64,000 nt of DNA from JABJMC01 sp964473745. GTDB taxonomy: Bacteria; Patescibacteriota; Gracilibacteria; UBA1369; UBA12473. A model generated the notes under the pieces. That model made no database searches. It saw only the letters and a program-made list of their open reading frames with translations, and had not been told where the DNA came from. Of this stretch, positions 51,970-60,561 are shown one piece after another (within the stretch, counting starts at the first letter, position 1; each line of letters begins with the position of its first letter). The position numbers were made by a program, and so were the translations under genes. The stretch spans positions 3,981-67,980 of the forward strand of contig CAYYQE010000007.1 in the NCBI GenBank assembly GCA_964473745.1. Direction: 5' to 3'.

Positions 51970-53889
51970 ATGGCTAAAGATAAAAAACAAGAGCAAGATT
52001 ATGGAGCAGATCAGATTCAGGTTTTAGAGGGTTTAGAAGCGGTTCGTAAGCGTCCGGGGATGTATATCGGGACCACAGATGTGGCTGGTTTGCATCATCT
52101 TATTTGGGAAGTTGTGGATAATGCCATTGACGAAGCCATGGCTGGGCATTGCACGCATATTCAAGTAACCATGCACGCCGATGGATCACTGAGTGTGTTT
52201 GATAATGGACGTGGTATTCCAGTTGAAAAGCATAAAAAAACGAAAAAATCTGCTCTAGAAACAGTTCTTACTGTTCTCCATGCTGGTGGTAAGTTTGGTG
52301 GTGGGGGATACAAAGTTTCTGGTGGTTTGCATGGTGTGGGTGTGTCAGTTGTGAACGCCTTATCTACCAAGTTAACCGCCGAGGTTTGTCGAGAAGGAAA
52401 ACGTTATTTTCAAGAATATGATAATGGAGTTGCTAAATCTGAAGTGACAGCAATGGGAGATGTTGATTATACGGGCACTACGATTCGTTTTTGGCCTGAT
52501 GCTAAGGTTTTTGAAACAATTGATTTTAATTTTCAAACTGTTGTTACTCGGTTACGCCAACAGGCTTATCTTACAAAAGGAGTTAAGATTAGTATTTTAG
52601 ATGAACGCCCAGAAAAGGAGGCAAAATATCGTTTTTATTTTGAAGGAGGAATTAAATCTTATGTTTCACATTTAAATAAGTCTAAGGAAACTTTTGGTGA
52701 AGTGATTTATATGGATCGTGAGGCTAAAGAGGGAGTAATTGAGATTGCTCTTCAGTATACTAATAGTTTTCAGGAACATTCCTTTACTTTTGCAAATACA
52801 ATTCATACTACCGAGGGGGGAATGCATTTAACGGGATTTAAGTCTGCTTTGACCCGCGTAATTAATGCTTATGGTCGCAAAAACAACTTCCTCAAAGAAA
52901 AAGATCCTAATTTAACTTCAGAGGATGTGCGTGAAGGATTAACAATGGTGCTTTCCGTAAAATTAGGCGATCCTCAGTTTGAAGGACAAACAAAAAGTAA
53001 GTTAGGGAATCCCGAAATGCGAACTGCGGTGGAAAGTGTGTTTGGAGAGTTTTTACAGGAGTATTTAGAAGAAAATCCAAATGAAGGTAAAGAGATTTTT
53101 GCTAAATGTAGTTTAGCGGCTCGAGCTCGGTTAGCAGCGCGAGCAGCGCGTGATACGGTGATTCGTAAAGGAGCTTTGGATGGTTTAACTTTGCCTGGTA
53201 AATTGGCTGATTGTTCATCTAAGGACCCGGCAAATTCCGAAATATTTATTGTTGAGGGAGATTCTGCTGGAGGTTCAGCAAAACAAGGCCGTAATCGAGA
53301 ATTTCAGGCTATTTTGCCGCTGCGTGGTAAGATTTTGAACGTGGAACATGCTCGAATGGATCGGATTTTGGGAAACAATGAAATCAAATCACTTATTATT
53401 GCTCTGGGGATTGGAATTGGAGAATTTTTTGATATTGAGAAGCTTCGTTATGATCGGACAGTAATTATGACTGATGCCGATGTGGATGGAGCCCATATCC
53501 GAACGTTGCTACTCACGTTGTTTTATCGTTATTTTTTACCGTTAATTGAAGGTGGCCATTTATATATTGCGCAACCACCGCTTTATAAGATTTCTCAAGG
53601 GAAAAGAGTTGAATATGTGTATACCGAGGATGCTAAAGAAGAACTTTTAAAAGAAATGGATGGTGGCACAAAGCCTAATATTCAGCGTTATAAAGGTTTG
53701 GGTGAAATGAATCCGAAACAGCTTTGGGAAACAACTATGGATCCAGAAACAAGGCGCATGCTTAGAGTTTCGATTGAGGACGCGGAGCGGGCGGATAAGG
53801 TGTTTGATACCTTAATGGGTTCAGAAGTTTTGCCTCGCAAGAAGTTTATTCAAACTCATGCTAAACGAGTGAAGAATTTGGATATTTAG
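51970..53889 (+). CDS. gyrB: DNA gyrase subunit B
   Basis: 639 residues, the compact form without the large insertion of proteobacterial GyrB. GHKL ATPase motifs: EVVDNAIDEAMAG, DNGRGIPV and SGGLHGVGVSVVNAL. Toprim motifs: EGDSAGGSAKQGR and DADVDGAHIRTLLL. It pairs with GyrA encoded on the other strand. The leader ends GATTTAATTTT before ATG, with no Shine-Dalgarno sequence. ParE cannot be excluded by sequence alone, but the GyrA box in its partner supports gyrase. Confidence 0.94.
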   Translation: MAKDKKQEQDYGADQIQVLEGLEAVRKRPGMYIGTTDVAGLHHLIWEVVDNAIDEAMAGHCTHIQVTMHADGSLSVFDNGRGIPVEKHKKTKKSALETVLTVLHAGGKFGGGGYKVSGGLHGVGVSVVNALSTKLTAEVCREGKRYFQEYDNGVAKSEVTAMGDVDYTGTTIRFWPDAKVFETIDFNFQTVVTRLRQQAYLTKGVKISILDERPEKEAKYRFYFEGGIKSYVSHLNKSKETFGEVIYMDREAKEGVIEIALQYTNSFQEHSFTFANTIHTTEGGMHLTGFKSALTRVINAYGRKNNFLKEKDPNLTSEDVREGLTMVLSVKLGDPQFEGQTKSKLGNPEMRTAVESVFGEFLQEYLEENPNEGKEIFAKCSLAARARLAARAARDTVIRKGALDGLTLPGKLADCSSKDPANSEIFIVEGDSAGGSAKQGRNREFQAILPLRGKILNVEHARMDRILGNNEIKSLIIALGIGIGEFFDIEKLRYDRTVIMTDADVDGAHIRTLLLTLFYRYFLPLIEGGHLYIAQPPLYKISQGKRVEYVYTEDAKEELLKEMDGGTKPNIQRYKGLGEMNPKQLWETTMDPETRRMLRVSIEDAERADKVFDTLMGSEVLPRKKFIQTHAKRVKNLDI

Positions 53890-53906
53890 CTCTTCTAAAA
53901 TAGTTC

Positions 53907-53935
53907 TTGACTTTCAGGAGTAGGCTCCATATACT
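53907..53935 (+). promoter_or_regulatory. Promoter of rpsU-prmC-prfA
   Basis: TTGACT (53907-53912), 17 bp, TATACT (53930-53935). Start near 53941, leader about 23 nt (GCGCTTAATTAAGTAATTTT...), no Shine-Dalgarno sequence. Confidence 0.8.
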
Positions 53936-53963
53936 CAATTGCGCTTAATTAAGTAATTTTCAT

Positions 53964-54170
53964 ATGACTGTAAAAGTTGTTAAAAGCACCAAAGAATCGT
54001 TTGAACGGTTTATGTCTCGGTTTGATGGCATGGTTCAACGTGCTCGTATTGTTCGTCTTTTAAGAGAGCGTCGCCATTGCAAAAAAGACCCTACTAAGCG
54101 TCAAATTAGACAGGCTGCTCTTAAACGTGAAGAATATCGCGCAAAACGAGAGAAAATGAAGTTTTATTAG
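53964..54170 (+). CDS. rpsU: Ribosomal protein bS21
   Basis: 68 residues, typical size, very basic C terminus (KRQIRQAALKREEYRAKREK). bS21 sits next to the 3' end of 16S rRNA where the anti-Shine-Dalgarno lies. It has its own clear promoter and leads the unit rpsU-prmC-prfA, all translation genes. The start lacks a Shine-Dalgarno sequence. Confidence 0.93.
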   Translation: MTVKVVKSTKESFERFMSRFDGMVQRARIVRLLRERRHCKKDPTKRQIRQAALKREEYRAKREKMKFY

Positions 54171-54185
54171 GTTATTTTTCCTCCT

Positions 54186-55016
54186 ATGGTTCTTGTAAAG
54201 GACTTTATTTCTCGCGCTCGTGTTTTGGATAAGCGCTTAGAGGCGGAGCTTATACTGGCTAATGTTTTAGATGTTTCTAAAGAGCAGATTTTTGCGTATC
54301 CGGAACGGATTTTAGAACCTCCAGAAGAAAAGAGGGTAGCAACGTTTTGGAGGCGGATTGAGCAAGGAGAGCCTATTGCTTATGTTTTAGGAAAGAAGTC
54401 GTTTCATGGAATTGAATTGAAAACTGATAAACGCGCTTTGATTCCGCGTCCAGAGACTGAATTTTTGGTAGAAAAGACAATGGATTTAGTTTCCAAAATA
54501 AAACAGCCGCGAATTTTGGATGTTGGAACCGGGTGTGGGGCCATTGCTTTGGCTCTGGCTAGTGCTTTGCCAGAGGCGTTTGTGTTTGGGAGTGATGTGT
54601 CTGAAGAAGCCGTGAATTTGGCGCGTGAAAATACTGAATTGCTAGATTTGGGGGCGCGAATGGAGTTTTGGGTTTCTGATCTGTTAAATGATTTACCCAA
54701 GGAGCTTAAAATAGATGTTTTAGTGGCAAATCTTCCTTATATTGGTGAAAAAAAGTTTCATTTTGTAGAGAAAAATGTAGAAGATTATGAGCCGCACGTG
54801 GCTTTGTTTGGCGGGCATGATGGATTGCGTTTGTATGAGAAATTATTCGAACAAATAAATTGTTCAACATTGGGTATGAAGTGGGTTTTGGGAGAATTTG
54901 GGTCCATGCAAAGAGAGGTTTTAGAACAAATGTTAGACCATTTTTTTACAGATAAGAAATGGGAAATTTTACCAGATTTGGCTGGATTGGATCGATACTT
55001 TATAATCTATTTATGA
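54186..55016 (+). CDS. prmC: Peptide chain release factor N5-glutamine methyltransferase
   Basis: 276 residues. The enzyme methylates the GGQ glutamine of release factors using SAM. It has the N-terminal helical domain (about 1-80), FHGIELKTDKRALIPRPETE, the SAM loop LDVGTGCGAIALALA and the catalytic motif ANLPYI (NxPY; commonly NPPY). It starts 15 bp after rpsU with TTTTTCCTCCT before ATG. Its stop overlaps the start of its substrate gene prfA (ATGA). Confidence 0.95.
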   Translation: MVLVKDFISRARVLDKRLEAELILANVLDVSKEQIFAYPERILEPPEEKRVATFWRRIEQGEPIAYVLGKKSFHGIELKTDKRALIPRPETEFLVEKTMDLVSKIKQPRILDVGTGCGAIALALASALPEAFVFGSDVSEEAVNLARENTELLDLGARMEFWVSDLLNDLPKELKIDVLVANLPYIGEKKFHFVEKNVEDYEPHVALFGGHDGLRLYEKLFEQINCSTLGMKWVLGEFGSMQREVLEQMLDHFFTDKKWEILPDLAGLDRYFIIYL

Positions 55017-56080
55017 TGTTGCAGAAATTACAAAAATTTTACGATGAATTAAAGGAGGTGGAGGCTGAAATGGCCGAGCCAGAAGTTATTGCTGATCAAC
55101 CTAAATATCAGGAATTGGTGCGCCGACGAGTTGGTCTTAAGCCGCGGGCTGAAGTATATGAGCGACTTAAGGCGGTTGAAGACACGATTGTTGATGCTGA
55201 AAAGATGTTTAAGGAGGCTGAAGATGAGGAAACTAAAGAGTTTATGAAGGAGGAGTTAGAGGGGGCAAAAAGAAAAAAGGAGAATATGATAGAGGAGGCA
55301 AAAGTGGCCTTGTTGCCAATTGATCCTAATGATTCTAAGAGTTGTATTGTGGAAATTAGGGCTGGTGCCGGAGGTGATGAGGCGGCCTTATTTGGCGAGG
55401 AGTTGTCGCGGGCTTACTTCCGTTATATGGAGGGATTAGGTTTTAAGATGGAATTAATTGGAAGAAGTGATAATGAGGGTGGGGGAGTTCGAGAAATTGT
55501 TTTTAAGGTGGAAGGAGTTGGTGCTTATGGAATTCTGAAATATGAGAGTGGCGTACACCGAGTACAACGAATCCCAACTACCGAAAGTCAGGGGCGGATT
55601 CATACTTCGACTTCGACGGTGGCGGTTTTGCCAGAGGCCGAGGAAATGGATATTGAGATTAAAAATGAGGATCTTAGGATTGATTTTTATCGATCGCAAG
55701 GATGTGGCGGTCAATCTGTTAATACGACTGATTCAGCGGTGCGAATTACCCATGAACCGACTGGTTTGGTGGTGTCTTGTCAGGATGAAAAATCGCAACA
55801 CAAAAATAAGGCTAAAGCCATGGGGGTTTTGCGGGCACGTTTGTATGCTTTTGAAGAGGAAAAAAAGCAAGCCGAGCTTGGTGAAAAGCGATTAGCCCAG
55901 ATTGGAACCGGTGATCGTTCCGAAAAAATTCGAACTTATAATTTTCCGCAGGATCGGGTGACTGACCATCGAATTAAGCAAAGTTGGAGCAATTTGCCTG
56001 GGATTATGACCGGGGATATTGGTTCACTTATTGAGGCACTTAAAAAAGCTGATCAGGAGGAGATGTTGGCTGTGGCCTAA
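55013..56080 (+). CDS. prfA: Peptide chain release factor 1
   Basis: About 355 residues. It terminates at UAA and UAG. The codon-reading tripeptide is P-T-T in HRVQRIPTTESQGRIHT (RF1 type PxT; RF2 has SPF). The catalytic GGQ is in RSQGCGGQSVNTTDSAVRI. The frame opens 18 codons earlier inside prmC; I chose ATG 55013, which overlaps the prmC stop and gives the family N terminus (ATG 55016 is equally possible). UGA stops in this genome require a prfB elsewhere. Confidence 0.95.
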   Translation: MMLQKLQKFYDELKEVEAEMAEPEVIADQPKYQELVRRRVGLKPRAEVYERLKAVEDTIVDAEKMFKEAEDEETKEFMKEELEGAKRKKENMIEEAKVALLPIDPNDSKSCIVEIRAGAGGDEAALFGEELSRAYFRYMEGLGFKMELIGRSDNEGGGVREIVFKVEGVGAYGILKYESGVHRVQRIPTTESQGRIHTSTSTVAVLPEAEEMDIEIKNEDLRIDFYRSQGCGGQSVNTTDSAVRITHEPTGLVVSCQDEKSQHKNKAKAMGVLRARLYAFEEEKKQAELGEKRLAQIGTGDRSEKIRTYNFPQDRVTDHRIKQSWSNLPGIMTGDIGSLIEALKKADQEEMLAVA

Positions 56081-56083
56081 AGT

Positions 56084-57337
56084 TTACTCTTCGTTAAACC
56101 ATTCCTCATAAGCGTCTTGCTGTGCTTGTTGGGCGGCTTTGATCGCTTCTTGGTAAGCTTGTTGTGCTTGCTCTGTCCAGGCTGCACATGTTCCATTAGC
56201 GTCGTCAGGTGGTGTGATTCCTTCGGTTTGGAATGGTTCAGGTTTATCAAGTTTTTCTTGAGTTTCATCAGTTATAGAACGTGGCGAAACTATTAGATAA
56301 CTGATTCCTTTTTCGGTAAGCAGTCGGCGTGTTTCGGCTAGATGGTTTGGTCCGGATATGATGACAGAAAAACCGTTTGAAGGAGTGCTGGCTAGAGCAG
56401 CAGAGACTTCTAAGGAAGGAGCTTTTACAAATCTGTCCTCTTCAAAAGCTTCAACAAGTTGTGCCCCATAGGCGTATCCATCACAATAACAATCTACCAT
56501 TGGCGCGCTGCGGTCTCCATTGTGAAATTTTGTCCAGATTTCTTCGTAAGTGAGCGGACCAACTAAATCTTCACATGGGGTGATTTCTCCTCTGTGATTT
56601 ACTGTGTATTCCAAATCTGCTAAAGAGTTGATGAGTTGCATAGAGTGGGCGCTCCCTTCCCATGTCACAGGGCCGATATAATCAACTTGATCTGGGTAGG
56701 TGGCGGTGAATTGGGCAGAGGCTGGTAAAAAACTGTGTCCCAGTTCTTCTTCGGATCGCTTTATTCGTTTAGTAGGGTTTTTTATGCTAAGCAGTTCGGC
56801 TATTAGTTTTGAGTTATATTCATCGTCTCCTGCAACGGAGGCTAATTGTTGGATAGTTACTCCTTGAGGATGGTTTTCTTGAACTAATCTTATTTGGCCA
56901 TATGAATTAACTAAGTCTTGTAAAATGCGAAATAATTCGATTTGGACTTGTATTCCTTCTTGGGCATGGTCTGCGTCTGTGCCTGCTATGGCATGTAGAT
57001 CACTTAAAAGAATCACGGTTTGTGATGAACCTGGGACAAGATGTGAATCTACGATTTCGCCTTCTGCTGGAGGTGAATAAGTCTCTGGGTTGAATTTTTT
57101 TGGAGGGTCAGGATCTGGGTCTGGGCCAGTATTTGGAGGTGCTGGTGTAGAGTCCTGGTCACCTTTTTCTACGAGAGTTGGAGTGTCCGATTTTTTTGGT
57201 TGGGAAATTCCTCTAATGCGATCGCCAATATTGCTAGTAGTGGCCGCAATTGTTAAAGCGGCGGCTACAAGAACGGCGGGTATTATTATTCGGGCTTTTG
57301 GAAATGACGCAGGGGCGGTTTTTGGAGTTTTGGGCAT
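56084..57337 (-). CDS. Exported protein with a TraB/ChaN-like domain (tentative)
   Basis: 417 residues. A membrane helix (about 14-32) leads to a Pro/Asp-rich linker (to about 95) and a globular domain (about 100-365). VILLSDLHAIAGTDADHAQ near its start, RLVQENHPQGV and VIISGPNHLAETRRLLTEKG near its end recall the paired His/Glu motifs of the EreA/ChaN/TraB superfamily. The C-terminal 50 residues are Gln/Ala-rich and helical. Four cysteines (PCED, DCYC, GTCAA) may form disulfides. Function is unknown; the family call is weak. It converges on prfA with 3 bp between stops. Confidence 0.5.
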   Translation of the reverse strand: MPKTPKTAPASFPKARIIIPAVLVAAALTIAATTSNIGDRIRGISQPKKSDTPTLVEKGDQDSTPAPPNTGPDPDPDPPKKFNPETYSPPAEGEIVDSHLVPGSSQTVILLSDLHAIAGTDADHAQEGIQVQIELFRILQDLVNSYGQIRLVQENHPQGVTIQQLASVAGDDEYNSKLIAELLSIKNPTKRIKRSEEELGHSFLPASAQFTATYPDQVDYIGPVTWEGSAHSMQLINSLADLEYTVNHRGEITPCEDLVGPLTYEEIWTKFHNGDRSAPMVDCYCDGYAYGAQLVEAFEEDRFVKAPSLEVSAALASTPSNGFSVIISGPNHLAETRRLLTEKGISYLIVSPRSITDETQEKLDKPEPFQTEGITPPDDANGTCAAWTEQAQQAYQEAIKAAQQAQQDAYEEWFNEE

Positions 57338-57358
57338 GAATAAAGTTTAAAGGCGCTT

Positions 57359-57387
57359 AATATTGACAGATATTTTAAAAATGTCAA
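57359..57387 (-). promoter_or_regulatory. Promoter with TTGACA dyad upstream of the 56084 gene
   Basis: Minus strand TTGACA (57382-57387), 17 bp, AATATT (57359-57364). A second TTGACA on the plus strand (57363-57368) makes a symmetric TTGACA-13-TGTCAA dyad, a possible operator. The leader is about 15 nt. Confidence 0.5.
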
Positions 57388-57425
57388 GAGGCTTAGGAGT
57401 GTAAATTTGACTAGGACGCCTCCTG

Positions 57426-58901
57426 TTATTTGATGAAATGGTTTCCCAAACTCTGTTTGCGTTTTAAAGCAGCGGCAGTTACTTCTTTGGCGGCGGCTAG
57501 CATGTTGCGGGTTTCGCGAAGGGGGATGTTGATTGATTGGTAGGTTTTGAGGTCTTGTTCGAGGGATTTGATGGTTTGGAGGGCTTCTTGTAGACCTTTT
57601 TTAGTGCGCATAATGCCAACTTTTTGCCACATGGTTTCGCGGAGTAGACGGCGGGTTTGGGCAAGCTGGCGTTTGAGGGCGGGGGTGATGCGTTGCCATT
57701 TGGATTTTGTGAATTTGGGAAGGTTGGTGAGTTTTGGTGTTTTTTTGATTTGGGGGAGGATTTGGGAAGAGAAAACAAGGGCCTCGAGAAGCGAGTTGGA
57801 GGCGAGGCGATTGGCGCCGTGCACTCCGGTCCAGGCTACTTCACCAAAAGCATAGAGGCCTTTTAGGCTGGTTTCTCCTTTGAGGTTGGTTATGAGGCCG
57901 CCACAGCAGTAATGAGCTGCTGGTGAGATGGGGATTAGGTCAGTGGTGAGATCCAGGTTGTGTTGTTGTAGTTTTTGATAGATTTTAGGGAAACGGAGAA
58001 TTGTTTCGAGGGGGCTTAAGTGGCGAATGTCCAGGTAGGCGCCGCCCGCTAGGTCGGCTTGGTAAGTGGCGCGAGCCACCACGTCGCGCGGGGCTAAATC
58101 GCGTTGTTTGTGGGCGCCAGCCATAATGGATTGGTTTTTTTTATCTATTAATTTTGCGCCTTCGCCGCGAAGGGCTTCGCTAAGCAAAAATTTGGTTCGT
58201 CCGTGGACTTTTAGAGCCGTGGGATGGAATTGGATAAATTCTAGATCACGGGTTTTGAGGCCAGCCCGAATGCCTATGCCAATTCCGTCACCAGTGGAAA
58301 TTTCGGGGTTGGTGGTGTATTTGTAAATTTGGCCAATCCCTCCTGTTGCAAGGATTGTGTTTGATGCAAAAACGTGTCGAATTTTATGATTTTTAATGAT
58401 CTCAATGCCGTAGCAACGTTTGTTTTTGGTAAGAAGGTCAACGGCAAAAGTGTGTTCCCAAATCGTGATGTTTTTATTGGCTTTTACTTTTTTTAGAAGG
58501 GCATGCTCGATTTCTTGTCCCGTGTAATCGCCAACAAAAGCGATGCGGCGTTTAGTGTGCCCACCTTCTTGGGTAAGGCTCAAAGTTCCGGTTTCGTCAG
58601 TAGCAAAGGGCACGCCAATAGTTACTAGCCGCGCAATGGCTGTGGGGCCGTGTTTAACCATAAATTCAACCGCTTTTTGGTTGTTGTGATGTGATCCGGC
58701 CTCCATGGTATCACTGATGTGTTTTTTGTAGTTGTCAGTTTTGTCTAAAACAGCGGCGATCCCTCCTTGAGCGCGGTTGGTGCCAGTGGCTACCGTGTGT
58801 TTTTTTGTTACGATTAACACTTGGCCGTATTCGGCCGCGTTTAGGGCAAAGTTAAGTCCCGCGATTCCTGATCCAATAACAATTGTGTGATATTTGTTCA
58901 T
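57426..58901 (-). CDS. nadB: L-aspartate oxidase
   Basis: 491 residues. It oxidises L-aspartate to iminoaspartate, the first step of NAD synthesis, with FAD. Motifs: VIGSGIAGLNFAL, GTNRAQGGIAAVLD, EGGHTKRRI, FIQFHPTAL and GEVAWTGVHGANRLASNSLLE. A GTG two codons earlier is possible; ATG 58901 fits the family N terminus. nadA and nadC are not seen. TGATACAAT, overlapping the aroK stop, ends 8 nt before ATG, so a separate nearly leaderless transcript is likely besides read-through from the aro genes. Confidence 0.93.
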   Translation of the reverse strand: MNKYHTIVIGSGIAGLNFALNAAEYGQVLIVTKKHTVATGTNRAQGGIAAVLDKTDNYKKHISDTMEAGSHHNNQKAVEFMVKHGPTAIARLVTIGVPFATDETGTLSLTQEGGHTKRRIAFVGDYTGQEIEHALLKKVKANKNITIWEHTFAVDLLTKNKRCYGIEIIKNHKIRHVFASNTILATGGIGQIYKYTTNPEISTGDGIGIGIRAGLKTRDLEFIQFHPTALKVHGRTKFLLSEALRGEGAKLIDKKNQSIMAGAHKQRDLAPRDVVARATYQADLAGGAYLDIRHLSPLETILRFPKIYQKLQQHNLDLTTDLIPISPAAHYCCGGLITNLKGETSLKGLYAFGEVAWTGVHGANRLASNSLLEALVFSSQILPQIKKTPKLTNLPKFTKSKWQRITPALKRQLAQTRRLLRETMWQKVGIMRTKKGLQEALQTIKSLEQDLKTYQSINIPLRETRNMLAAAKEVTAAALKRKQSLGNHFIK

Positions 58902-58909
58902 GAGCACCG

Positions 58910-58918
58910 ATTGTATCA
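58910..58918 (-). promoter_or_regulatory. Extended -10 of nadB within the aroK end
   Basis: TGATACAAT on the minus strand; its TGA is also the aroK stop. The ATG follows after 8 nt. Confidence 0.5.
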
Positions 58919-59425
58919 GATAATTTCTTGTTTGCGGAGGTTTTTAATTAGTTTGTCTATGTTTGGCCAGGAACTGGTGTCGTGGGTTAAATCGGCTACG
59001 GCGTGATAGGTTTCTTGGCGTTTTTCCCAGATTTCTTGAAGTTCTTCGAGAGCAGATTTTTCTCCTGTTAGGGAAGGGCGTTCGTAGCTAGCTCCGAGAT
59101 TTTTTTGAAGAATTTCTAAAGGGCAGGTAAGAAGGACAATAAATCCGGTTTTTTTAAGAGCAGCAGCGCTTTTGGGGTTCATCATGGTGCCGCCACCGGT
59201 GGAGATTATGGTGTTGTTTAGTTCGGCGCATTCAAGCGCGATTTCGTGTTCTAGAGCGCGAAATTTTTTCCAGCCAACTTCCTTTACATAATGATCAATT
59301 TTTTTGTTCACACGGTCCTCAATGAGGTGGTCAATGTCCACAAAATTCCAGCCCAACTCCTTAGCTAATTCCTTGCCAAGTGAGGTTTTCCCACTAGCCC
59401 GCATACCTGTTAAAACAATGTTCAT
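58916..59425 (-). CDS. aroK: Shikimate kinase
   Basis: 169 residues. It phosphorylates shikimate with ATP. P-loop GMRASGKTSLG, substrate-binding FVDIDHLIED, and STGGGTMM are visible. Its ATG overlaps the MFS gene stop by one base (TAATG). Confidence 0.93.
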   Translation of the reverse strand: MNIVLTGMRASGKTSLGKELAKELGWNFVDIDHLIEDRVNKKIDHYVKEVGWKKFRALEHEIALECAELNNTIISTGGGTMMNPKSAAALKKTGFIVLLTCPLEILQKNLGASYERPSLTGEKSALEELQEIWEKRQETYHAVADLTHDTSSWPNIDKLIKNLRKQEII

Positions 59426-60561
59426 TAGTGTTTGATTAGGCTACTAAAACGATGAGCAAGGACAAGAGCGATTATACAGAGTCCGGTGCCAATTAAAAAT
59501 GGCAAGATGTTGCCATAGTTTTGTCCGATTGGGGCAAAAATTAAAGCTCCGGTGGCAATGGCACTCATTTGCACAAAATTTACCAATCCAGCCATGCCTC
59601 CCGAGCGTTCACTAGGGAATAGCTGACGTACACCGTAATACAAGAAAATCAGCATAAAAGCGTCTCCAGCTTCGTGAATAAAGCGTCCTAGTAAGGAGAT
59701 ATCAATACGAGATATGATCATTAGCAGGTGTCCAATTGATGATAAAACTAATCCCAAGTATAAAATATGCAAAATTGACCATTTTTTTTCGATTAAATGA
59801 ATGGCTAGTTTCGCCCACAGCAGCATGGCCATGATGGCGGTGCCCATATACGCGCCCATTTGGCGGTAATTTAAGCCAAAATCCTCGCGAAGCAATAATC
59901 CATATGATGTGACCTCGGCTCCCATATGAACTGCCCAGATAAAAATCATACTAATAAACAGAAAAACCGGTAGTTTGAAAATATCTTTGCGGTATTCTTT
60001 CATTTCAAATTTAAAGGTGGCGGTTTTAGGTAGAATTATAGTTAGAGCTGCAATTAGGAAGGTGAAAGTTCCGGTAATTTGTAGCCATAATTTAATGGAG
60101 ATTGAGTCTAAGATCATGCCTCCCAAAAACACACCAAGTCCCGCGGCGAATAAGTAGGAACCAACGTATGTTCCAATCTGTTTATTCTCGGTTTTGTTGC
60201 CGGTTTTATAAAAAATACTGTCTATGGAAAGATTGCTTAGAGTGACTCCAAAACTTCCAAAAGTTATGATAGCCAGTAATGCCCAAAAATTGCCGCCAAC
60301 TAAAGAAATTAACCAGAGGTTAAGGCCGTTTAGGGTGTATCCTAAAAGTGCCAGTCGCCGGGAGGAAATACGATCGTTTAAGAGGCCAATGGGGATGGCC
60401 GATAAAATGCTAATTATGGGGAAAATTGCGAAAAGTACTCCTTGTTGAAGGCCGGTTAGGCCGATTTGGGTGTAATAAATTCCCCAAAAAAACAGCATGG
60501 TTTGGGCGATAAATTTGGACATGCTGATAAAAAAAGTAGCTTTTCGGACGTCAGTATTCAT
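59425..60561 (-). CDS. Major facilitator superfamily transporter
   Basis: 378 residues with about 11-12 membrane segments and the MFS loop motif GLLNDRISSRRLALLGY between helices 2 and 3, plus the central loop (LPKTATFKFEMKEYRKDIFK). The substrate cannot be read from sequence. It is embedded in the aro cluster, overlapping aroA (ATGA) and aroK (TAATG), so transport of a shikimate-pathway compound or aromatic product is a reasonable but unproven inference. Confidence 0.85.
   Translation of the reverse strand: MNTDVRKATFFISMSKFIAQTMLFFWGIYYTQIGLTGLQQGVLFAIFPIISILSAIPIGLLNDRISSRRLALLGYTLNGLNLWLISLVGGNFWALLAIITFGSFGVTLSNLSIDSIFYKTGNKTENKQIGTYVGSYLFAAGLGVFLGGMILDSISIKLWLQITGTFTFLIAALTIILPKTATFKFEMKEYRKDIFKLPVFLFISMIFIWAVHMGAEVTSYGLLLREDFGLNYRQMGAYMGTAIMAMLLWAKLAIHLIEKKWSILHILYLGLVLSSIGHLLMIISRIDISLLGRFIHEAGDAFMLIFLYYGVRQLFPSERSGGMAGLVNFVQMSAIATGALIFAPIGQNYGNILPFLIGTGLCIIALVLAHRFSSLIKH

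Noticed and set aside
54959..55012. Earlier start of prfA
   Set aside because: The extra 18 residues lie within prmC and do not fit the RF1 N terminus.
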